From NCBI RefSeq assembly GCF_010183535.1, contig NC_071332.1:13640001-13704000 (forward strand): a stretch of DNA of 64,000 bases, in the 5' to 3' direction. This document shows, one piece after another, positions 56,155-64,000 of the stretch. The DNA comes from Caenorhabditis remanei (lineage: Eukaryota; Nematoda; Chromadorea; Rhabditida; Rhabditidae). The notes beneath the pieces were generated by a model. The model did not search any database, was not told the DNA's origin, and worked only from the letters and a program-made list of their open reading frames with translations. Position numbers and translations under genes: made by a program. Numbering within the stretch: the stretch's first letter is position 1; each line of letters starts with the position of its first letter.

Positions 56155-57255
56155 TTAACTATTCTGTATGCAAGCCCCATTAGGTACATCTTCCTGACCA
56201 ATACAAGTGACAAACACCTGGTTAGGTACAAGTAAGATGCTTAAAATCAAATGATCATTCTCTGGAAACTTGAAAAACCATCTCTTTTGATTGCATTTTG
56301 TTGGGTCGGTTGACAAGTAAGGTGTGCCCATTTCACTTGATAAAGCTTCCTCGTTCAAGAAATTTTGGTATCCAACGTAGAAAAACTTGAAGGTGTTTGG
56401 AAACATAATATAGTTCTGAAAAATAATTGAATAATTGTTTGAATATCTGGACATTAAACAAATCTCCTTTGAATGTGCTAACCTTTTTCAACATAAACAA
56501 GTCTTGTGTAGAAATGCTCTTGACGTGAAAGTTAGCTTTCATGAAATGCAAAAAATGATGAATTGGCTCATTCACAAAAAATCTGAATGTTTGGAACTTC
56601 TCCGCATTTTTCCATTGTTCCAGTTTGATTATTGCATCAATTTTCCATAGTTCATTTACTTGGTTCTGCTTTATATCGAAAACCCCTATTTCCTTCAAAT
56701 AATTGGCATCAAAACATGGGAGAACATTAATTACTTGTGATTGATGTGATGTCGTTATTGAGATTTTTTTGGACTGAATCGGAGAAGTTCTGGATTTCAA
56801 AAATGTCACCAATTCTGCTGGAACGATGTGAGTTGTTACTTGAAAATCAGTTAACATCGATTTTCGACAATCCATAATTATTTTCAGATCGTTGAAAAAT
56901 AGTGTAGAAAAATCTTCATCTTCAATGAATCTCTCGCTTTGATTCCAGGAAATCCGACAGCCATTTTGAAACTTTTCGTATGTAATATGTATAACTTCTG
57001 AACTGGAAATCAGCCAGATTTGGTTTTTGAACAAGTCTGAATCCAAGTGAATTGAAATAATTTTGACATCGGACGCAGGCTTGACGTCATCGATACGATT
57101 CCGAATTGTGCGACAAACTTTACGAAGAGCAAAACTAGAATTACAAAGTTTTTTAAGTGTGAAACTGAACTATTTTTTTTAACTCACATTGTTTGAATAT
57201 CTGAGTATTTTAAAATCGCGTTTAGAATATTCTCAGACTTTTCAGAGAGTAACAT
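56155..57255 (-). CDS. F-box-like protein with FTH/DUF38-like C-terminus, copy 2
   Basis: Tandem paralogue of copy 1 with the same three-exon layout. Exon 1 (57255-57188) begins MLLSEKSENILNAILKYSD, a short F-box-like helix lacking the usual LxxLP start. Exon 2 (about 57134-56482) has FALRKVCRTIRNRIDD, then HIVPAELVTFLKSRTSPI, VLPCFDANYLKEIGVF and QWKNAEKFQTFRFFVNEPIH. Exon 3 (about 56415-56155) has FKFFYVGYQNFLNEEAL and KRWFFKFPENDHLIL. The truncated F-box may weaken SKP1 binding (inference). Intact otherwise. Confidence 0.75.
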
Positions 57256-57740
57256 TGTTTTATGATCGAAAGGTTATTTCAGTTTTTCTTTTCAAAGTCT
57301 TTCGCAATATTTCGCAAAGTAGAGTGAAAGTAAGAACATGAATGTTGAGAGGGTGTTGTATATACGGCAGAGAAGAACAGAATAGTGTTGTTTACTAAAC
57401 AAACAAATAGGTTTCATTGTGAAGTTTATCACTGAATTGGAAAATTTTTCAATTATAAAAAAAGTATATTGTATGCGGTATACATACATAAATATTAACT
57501 TGAAAAACCTGAAATCATGCTTAAAGTACGTGAAAAATTGCAAATACATGTTCAAAGTGAGAACCTCAACGTGAACTTCTGTTTTTTATTTTTTTTAATG
57601 TCTGCCACATTCCCTCTCGGAAAATCAGTTCGAACTATCGAGAGAGTACAAATCTTGATCCTCTCATCAACCCGAAACGGTAAAAAACAATTATTCGATC
57701 GAAGAGAAGAAGTCGTCAGATCACTTAGAGAAGATAATCA
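57256..57740. other. Divergent intergenic region
   Basis: About 485 bases between the F-box copy 2 start and the Lys-rich gene. A TATA-like TATATA near 57359 and TATACATACATA near 57479 lie in it. No gene is supported. Confidence 0.35.
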
Positions 57741-58688
57741 ATGGATTCAATTGTACATCTCCTCACTTCTTTGCTCATAGTAGGATGTGCTCTCTTTGTG
57801 AGTTTAATTCAGGAATCAGTGTTTCTTCAATACAACTGTTATTTCAGATGTGTGGTGGAAAGAAGGTTGACAAGAATGCGAAGAAAAGTTCCATCTCTGT
57901 GGGAACCCCGCCGACACCAAAATCCACTAAAAGTCCAAAACCAGATTCTGCGAATCCTCCAGCCGGTGCATCTCTTCTGAAGGCGCCAGCTCTTGAACCA
58001 GAAAGACCGGCGAGTAAGGTCGTGAACTTGGAAAAGGTATACACTCTTTGTATGTCCTGATTTTCAGAAATTATTTTTTCCAGGAACCCAATGCCGCTAA
58101 AGGAGAGAAACCGGAGGAAAAGAAGGAGAAATCTAAAAAGTCGGATAAAAAGTCGGATAAAAAATCAAAGAAATCGGACAAGAAATCTGGAAAGAAGTCT
58201 AAAAAGTCAGAGAAGAAGTCGAAAAAGTCTGAGAAGAAATCAAAGAAAGACGACAAGAAAGAGTCTAAAAAAGGATCGAAAAAATCGAAGAAGTCGGAGA
58301 AAAAAACAAAGACGAAAACTGAAGACGACAACTATCAGAGACCAGACCGACCGGAGAAACTGACGACAGAAGAAGATCCACCGAAAAAACCAACGGAAAA
58401 AGACTCGAAAGAAAATCAGGCACCGACACCGTCTAAAAGACCAGAAGGGGTACGGTAGAATTAGGGCAAAGTGAAGACACAAATCCGTAAAATATCGCTT
58501 TTCAGCAAGCCGCCGAGGTCTCAAATCCGATTGTGACTCCGGAAACAGATGAGTTCCCAACTCTTGATGACGAACCTGAAAAGCCGAAAAAGGACGATGA
58601 GAAAGACAAAAAGACAGAGGAGAAGAAGACGGAGGAGAAGAAAGATGGAAAAGGAGAAAAGAAAACTGAAAAAGATAAGAAAAAGTAG
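57741..58688 (+). CDS. Lys/Ser repeat protein with N-terminal hydrophobic segment
   Basis: Not recognised as a named family. Exon 1 (57741-57797, MDSIVHLLTSLLIVGCALF) is a hydrophobic segment that could be a signal anchor. Exon 2 (57848-58036) starts MCGGKKVDKNAKKSS and continues Pro/Ser-rich. Exon 3 (58084 to about 58449) is a long run of KKSDKK/KKSEKK repeats with almost only Lys, Ser, Glu and Asp. The last exon (about 58506-58688) is acidic, then Lys/Glu-rich (DDEKDKKTEEKKTEEKKDG), ending KKK. The repeats are low complexity and could form a charged coil. MCGGKK could also be a start if exon 1 is untranslated. Confidence 0.7.
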
Positions 58689-58952
58689 ATTTATGGATTA
58701 ATGGTTTTCTGTAATTTCAAATAAAATTTTTTTATTGAAACGTTTTAGAGAGATATTTATGCACAATTAAAACTTTCTTCGAAACTAATCTACTTTTGAA
58801 ATATTTCCAGCCTCGCAATAAAAATTTAGGAAAAAAAAATAGTTTTTACCGTGAACTGCCATAGCCTCTGAATAAAATGACCTTCGGATGACCTCGCCCC
58901 ATTTTTTTTCTTTTTATGAGAGTCGATCGATATCTCACTATTTCTAAATTTG

Positions 58953-59902
58953 ATGGCGGCCAAAGAAAGTACAAAAAGTACAAAAAGTTCCGAAGATGGA
59001 GCGGCGCCTCAAGCTGGTTTCTATGGATTAGCTGTGAGTTTCTGTCTGTGTGTCCAGATGTCCGCATGCTCTCTCTATTCCAGGATCATCCAAATCACGG
59101 TATCATCTCATCGATTTTGAAGAGAAAAAATAGAAAATTCAAAATGGCAGACGACGTGAGAAAGATGTGCAAACAAGTGGAAGCCTACAAAACAAGTGCC
59201 GATCGTCTCCATCAAGCGCTCATGACGATGCTCGTCGAATTTCCCGAATATGCGAGAGATCTCGTTTTCGTGGTGAAAACGGATCCAAACTATCGTTATG
59301 CTGCACTGTATCTGAGAACTTTCGAGAGTATTTTGAATAAAGGAAGGGATCGGACGACGTACGAAAGTTTGGAACCGGTGATGAAGACGTTGCAAAGCTT
59401 AGATTTGGAGCATGAAAGACGAGTCAGGAAACAGTTGGACAACTTGAAGCCACTGATGAAATTTATTGGAGAGGATTATTGGGAGTATGCGAGACTTCGG
59501 AAAGGTGAGATTCTAGATTCAAAAAGACAAAACAGACGAATGATTTGCAGTCTATTGGGAGGCAATGGAGAGCTATGACGATGCACTCACTCAACAACAT
59601 AAGGAACGAACGGATCTGGCGGAGCAAGCAACTGCAAATGCACAAACATGGAAAAATGATTGTCGTCAGAAACTGATGGATTTCATCAAAACGTGTATAT
59701 TTGATCGACAGGGAAAACATGCAGAATGCGTTCTGAAGTGAGTAGATTGAGTAAACGAGACTCTAGAACAAATCTCTCCTGTTTCAGATTTCGAGACGAA
59801 GCAGTCTTCTACCACCGATCAATGTCAGAGCTGATCCCATTCACCGAGAAACCAGAAAAGGGAGAAAGCAAAAGTGCAGAACGAGGGAAGACACCAAAAT
59901 AG
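58953..59902 (+). CDS. Helical protein, probably BAR-domain-like
   Basis: Exon 1 (58953-59032) starts MAAKESTKSTKSSEDG and joins in frame at GTGAGT to exon 2 (59083-59504), which has an Arg/Lys-rich stretch (ISSILKRKNRKFKMADD), then long amphipathic helices: CKQVEAYKTSADRLHQAL, TTYESLEPVMKTLQSLDLEH and LDNLKPLMKFIGEDYWEYA. Exon 3 (about 59551-59737) has YWEAMESYDDALTQQHKE, the YD-x-AL pattern typical of BAR domains, and the last exon has FRDEAVFYHRSMSELIPF. By pattern this is a BAR-type dimer that would bind curved membranes, but no search confirms it. Stop TAG at 59900-59902; AATAAA soon follows. Confidence 0.65.
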
Positions 59903-60060
59903 AACTCCTTTATTTGTTGAAATAAACCAGTTTAAGCTTCTTTATACGGCTCCTTTTCTACGATATCACTTTCCAATTCTCAACACATTTGATGACGGTT
60001 ACGAATATTTTTCAGAGTCACTATTTGTTTGATAATTGTTCCCGCCAATTATCATGAAAA

Positions 60061-60352
60061 ATTCTAAAGCTTCCGCAAAAAAGTCGGCAGAAGTTCCTCA
60101 GGCAGTTGAGGGTATACGACAAAGTGCTGCAGAAAGTTGAGGGTTGTGAGAATCTGTTTTCGTGTTACTCTAACAGAGAACTTCTCCAACTCTATGCAGA
60201 CAGTCTTAGTGCTGTCGACTTTCTGAAGCTACTATGGAGGTTTAGAGAAAATTTCACTAAATTATTTCGACTCTCAACTTTCTGCAGCACTTTGTCGTGT
60301 ACCCTCAACTGTCTGAGGAGCTTCTGCCGACTTTATGCGGAAGTTTTAGAAA
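60061..60352. repeat. Foldback element (long inverted repeat)
   Basis: Left arm 60061-60147 and right arm 60268-60352 are inverted copies of about 83 bases with roughly nine-tenths identity, including GTCGGCAGAAG, CAGTTGAGGGTA and CGACAAAGTGCTGCAGAAAG. About 120 bases of spacer. No open frame. As RNA it would form a long hairpin. Confidence 0.85.
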
Positions 60353-61224
60353 CTTTCTGTAGACTCTTTGCCTACAGTTGGCAGAGATGCTAAAGAAAGT
60401 ATTTGCCGTTTGCCGAGTATCTTATTTTAAAAAGCTTGATCACTCGTGATGGTTCCCCACTCTGTAATATAACTGCGAAAGTACACTTTTCATGTTCAAA
60501 CAGTTCTTAAAAATGCTTTGACTCTGCTTTGAAATTAACCAAACGACCAGATGCAAAAATGCTGACGCACCCCCTTTAACAATGGCGTTCTTACAAAGGT
60601 GGTTTCGAAAATGAAGGCTCATGCGCCTGTAATATTGTTTTTACAGTTCTTTTCCCCAGCTCATCTTTTTTCAAAACCGAAAATTTGAAAAAAAAAAATA
60701 TTCGAGAAACGTTGATTTTTTAAAATAAATTGATAGATCACCGATAAGATAGGTTTTTCTCATTTTCAAAGTGTGTTTTGTACAAAGGTCGATAGACTAA
60801 CAAACGAATGTTTGCTTATTTTTACATTGTTTATTGAAGAAGGATAATATGAGCGAAGCGGTGATAAGGTAACATTATATTTTTATTAGGTCATCTTAGA
60901 TAGGGTAATGTAGCAAGGAAACATACTACACTTTCTTAGAGTTATGATAGTTATTTCAATTTAAAATTTTATTTCAGTAAATTGAAATTCTAAGTCTTAC
61001 ATTCAATTAGGAGTGTAGAAATTGAAAACTTTCTAGTTTGTTTGAAAAGATTTTGAAAATAATATTTGAGCTCCTCCGTGTTCACAATCCGTGTTCACAA
61101 TTTTGTCCCACTGAAAAAGTTTCTTTTCAGACCGAAGACAACTGTCGTCGATAACTTGATAATATTTTTCAAAAGATTGAAATCTCAATTCATTCGTCTT
61201 ATACAAAGCTTGTATCGTGTCTTC
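60353..61224. other. Intergenic region
   Basis: About 870 AT-rich bases. No gene is supported. A long open stretch just above 61225 shares the frame of the next gene but lacks an ATG. Confidence 0.4.
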
Positions 61225-63068
61225 ATGAATGCCAAAATCAAACTCCCGCTGAAAATATGTTGCCCAATCTTTGTCGTCTTGGTCCTAATTTTGTCGGTTT
61301 TTTTATTAGTTCGATTCAGTTTTCCCAAGAATGGTAGGTTCTGTCAATCCGGTAACACAAAATAAATTTTTAAAACGTTATAGAATTTGAATTATCTGAT
61401 AGCCAGAAAGTAGAGATTTATGAGCGGATGATAGCTTCTTTACGTGAGGAAAACTCGGATTATTGTGGAGAGAGTATGAATTACTGTAAACGTCCCGAGA
61501 CACGTCACATCCAATGTGGAGAAGTTTTGAAAAGAGATAAGGTATGTTGGATAAAGACTAGTGACAGACTGAACTAATCAAAACTTCAGACTTATTTATC
61601 TTCCATCATCGAAGACAATCGTATTCCATTAATCCGAAATCCATCTCTCAACATGTCATGTCCGGAAATCTCCAAAAGAATACGTCCTAAGTACAATATG
61701 AGTTCTCTGAAACTAGGAGGAGTGGCTTTTGCTCGGAACGTGTTCACTGATTATGAGCTGATTGAGAAGCAAGTTCAGATGACATGGCATCCGGATAATC
61801 GATATTGTTTTGTGGTGGATAAGAATGCAAAAGATGATTTCAAGCGAAGGATCGAGCAGCTAGTTGGGTGTTTTGAAGATCAGATGGTTATGCCTGGTAC
61901 CAATTCTCCCCTTCATTCTCTTAAACATTAATTCAAAACATTTCAGTGACTCTCTTCATGGATAGTGCTGGTCACAACCAAAATCTGGCTCACACGAAAT
62001 GTATGAAAGCTCTGCTACAGTATCCCAACTGGGGCTATGCGATGCTGCTTCAAAATCATGATTTCATAACGAAAACAGTCTATGAGTTGGATAGAATCTT
62101 CGATCTAATGGGTGGAGTCATTGATGTTAAAACTGGGGGAGTAATATGGGAGAGGGATATGAAACATTTGAAATGGGACCCAAAATCATTGAAGCTGTTC
62201 AGAAATGGTGAGTCGAAAAAGTCCAAATTCTTTCTATATTTATAGATCTACATAATTTTATTCAGAATCTGCGGTCCCGGAAGATGTTCTCAAAACTTCT
62301 CTCACATTTGCATGTGGTTCAGTCCAGGCTTCTTTATCTCGTGAGACTGTTCGTTGGCTCATAGAAACCGCAGATTTGACTAGATTCATTGACCAACAGA
62401 ATCAAATTGTAAGTTCCTACAGTTTCGCGCTTTCTGAGGTTCATTTCATTTCAGGTATTCGGTGGTGACGAACAAATGATTTCGACTTTTCAAATAAACT
62501 CTCAACTCGGAATTCCCGGACACTTCACCAAAGATTGCTTGGAACAAGGAGTTTCCGTTGAACAGGTCACCAGGTTTAATTTAGTAAAGAAGCACGGACT
62601 ATTCTTGTAACTTTTGAAATTTAGACTTGTCCACTGGTCTTCAACGGGGCACGCGAATTGTGTCACCAAAATTTCTCGCCACGGAGTTTGTCTTTTTGGA
62701 ATTGAGGATTTGATACCTATGGCAGAACTTCCGCATTTATCATTCAATAAGGTAATTGTCTAGAATTTCCAATAAAAACTGATTTTCGAGCTATTGTTTT
62801 ATAGGTATATCCAAAATTCGACTGGTCAATCATAGATTGTGCTGCTGAATTGGTGTTCAATCGAACATTTTTAGGACAAGATAATCAACATTTTGATGAG
62901 GATTATTACAGTAACTTGGTCACGGTAAGTACATTTCAGGTGACTTCTTTTGAGAAATCATCACTTTTTCAGGTTCAATACCATAAGAACCACAAAAAAC
63001 CAGGATACAAATTGAATTGCATATCGAATCAAAAGCCACGGAGGTATGAAGATTATATAGGATCATGA
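61225..63068 (+). CDS. GT14 core-2/I-branching enzyme-like glycosyltransferase
   Basis: Type II Golgi glycosyltransferase of family GT14, which adds GlcNAc branches or xylose. The start at 61225 gives a short cytosolic tail and anchor (CCPIFVVLVLILSVFLLV). The stem has paired cysteines (DYCGES, YCKRPETRH). Catalytic-domain motifs: LGGVAFARNVFTDYELIEKQ, NRYCFVVDKNAKD, YAMLLQNHDFITKTVYELDR, GGVIDVKTGG, TFACGSVQASLSRETVRWL, FGGDEQMISTFQINSQLG, PGHFTKDCL, RHGVCLFGIEDL, FDWSIIDCAAELVFNRTF and HFDEDYYSNLVT. The last exon has VQYHKNHKKPGYKLNC and ends at TGA 63066-63068 (YEDYIGS). About eight exons, no lesions. Convergent with a paralogue on the other strand. Confidence 0.9.
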
Positions 63069-63324
63069 TTTTCTACGACGGAAGTATTTTCGCTCACAAT
63101 CCAGAAAGAAAACGTATGTTATATGATCAATATTCGAAGAAAAAATCAATAAGCTTACTCCATTTTTGTTTTCTGAAATAAAAAGTTGCAAGATCTCTGA
63201 ATCGTTTCTGCAAAAATGAATGATCGTTTCTTGCGTCTTATTAATTGTTCCCACAAAAAACCGTTTTGAATCTTCGAAGATTTGAGTTTATCAATATTAC
63301 GAGAGAAAACGGGAGATAAAATTT

Positions 63325-64000
63325 TCAGAGCCACTGGAATCTTTGTTCGTCCAAATATTCGTCATAACTTCTCTGCTTTCGACTTGATGTACAGTTCAAC
63401 TTGTATTCAGGATTATTGTGATTCTTATGGTATTGGACCTGAAGTTATGATATTTCGAAAGTCCAATTAAAACGATTCCTACCGTAACCATTTGACTGTA
63501 GTAGTCCTCATCAAGAAAGTTATTTTCCTGCCCCAAAAATGTTCGATTAAAAATCAGTTCAGCAGTACAATCTATGATTGACCAGTCGAAGGATGGATTT
63601 ACCTGAAAACAGAAACATTCGAAATAAGCTTTTCTACCTTAATTGATCCCTTATTCCACGCCACTGGTTGAAGTTCCGACATCGCTCTCAAATCCTCAAT
63701 TCCAAAGAGACAAATACCGTGACGCGCCGTCTTGGTGGCACAATTGACTGAGCCAGTGCGAGCCCATTGAGAAAATCTGAGCAGAAAAATTTGTGTGAGC
63801 CATTGATGGAAAATTTAAGATGTATTTTTTAAAACAAATTTTACCTGCTAACTTGATTGACAATAATCCCTTGATCCAAACAGTCATTTGTGAAATGTCC
63901 AGGCATTCCGAGTTGAGAGTTTATTTGAAGAATCGACATGAATTGCTCGTCGCTAGCGTATTCCTTGAATAAAAAATATGTTCAAACTTATCTTGCTTAC
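63325..64000 (-). CDS. GT14 core-2/I-branching enzyme-like, partial (C-terminal half)
   Basis: Minus-strand paralogue of the previous gene, truncated by the right edge. Exons (about 63961-63846, 63803-63645, 63609-63489, 63445-63325) give DEQFMSILQINSQLGMPGHF, ARHGICLFGIEDL, VNPSFDWSIIDCTAELIF, NRTFLGQENNFLDEDYYS, VQYHKNHNNPEYKLNC and a tail RSYDEYLDEQRFQWL, stop TGA 63325-63327. The two genes lie tail to tail with about 256 bases between stops. The 63609 exon uses an extra GSIK stretch from the previous exon relative to the paralogue, so that junction is uncertain. Confidence 0.85.

Noticed and set aside
58071..58331. Phe/Asp/Ser-rich minus-strand frame
   Set aside because: Complement of the AAG/TCN codons of the Lys-rich gene, so a composition shadow.
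63282..63470. Plus-strand open frame after the GT14 gene, with a TTTCAG acceptor, that could be its last exon
   Set aside because: It is antisense to the conserved last exon of the convergent minus-strand paralogue, and the plus gene already ends at 63068 with a tail that matches the paralogue's.
1..64000. CRISPR arrays, bacterial operons and phage-like modules
   Set aside because: No regularly spaced direct repeats of that kind; gene structure is spliced and eukaryotic throughout.

Overview
The window looks like nuclear DNA of a Caenorhabditis-type nematode. It is AT-rich, has many short GT...AG introns (often 45-60 bp) with TTTCAG-type acceptors, and is packed with families expanded in that genus: serpentine chemoreceptors (srh, sri, srt), C-type lectins, SPK-domain proteins, F-box proteins with an FTH-like C-terminus, CHK kinase-like proteins, nose-resistant/oac acyltransferases, nuclear hormone receptors and GT14/GT49 glycosyltransferases. 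Such tandem, fast-evolving families are typical of chromosome arms. Exon limits were set by eye from splice consensus, frame and similarity between copies inside the window. Coordinates for spliced genes run from start codon to stop codon.

Layout: 0-1.2 kb, a truncated nuclear hormone receptor (minus). 3.0-5.7 kb, an oac/nrf-6-like acyltransferase (minus). 6.4-9.3 kb, an unknown membrane protein and a Cys-rich secreted protein with a tRNA-Tyr in one of its introns (plus). 10.1-16.1 kb, two GT49 (bgnt-like) glycosyltransferase copies around a PH-domain/Gly-rich gene; the second copy has a TGA where the first has Trp. 16.6-22.6 kb, two srh-type receptors in inverted orientation around a CHK kinase-like gene and a decayed srt receptor. 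23.1-27.0 kb, three C-type lectins (minus). 28.0-34.9 kb, three tandem SPK-domain genes that also share an unnamed C-terminal region. 35.4-36.6 kb, an sri-type receptor with a frameshift. 36.7-37.5 kb, a fourth lectin. 37.9-46.9 kb, five genes of an unrecognised four-pass membrane family, interrupted by a 1.5 kb tandem duplication that carries a lectin and a tRNA-Thr-like relic in each copy. 47.2-49.2 kb, an SLC17-like transporter (minus). 49.2-52.9 kb, the largest gene-poor gap. 52.9-54.2 kb, a chemoreceptor. 54.8-57.3 kb, two F-box/FTH-type genes, the first of which ends inside a G-rich minisatellite. 57.7-59.9 kb, a Lys-rich protein and a BAR-like helical protein. 60.0-60.4 kb, a foldback repeat. 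61.2-64.0 kb, two convergent GT14 branching-enzyme-like genes, the second cut by the right edge.

The genes are mostly independent members of environmental-response families (chemosensation, secreted lectins, surface glycosylation, small-molecule modification) rather than one pathway. The features that known families do not explain are the membrane-protein family at 38-47 kb, the shared C-terminal region of the three SPK genes, a promoter module repeated upstream of the lectin genes, and several small repeat elements.
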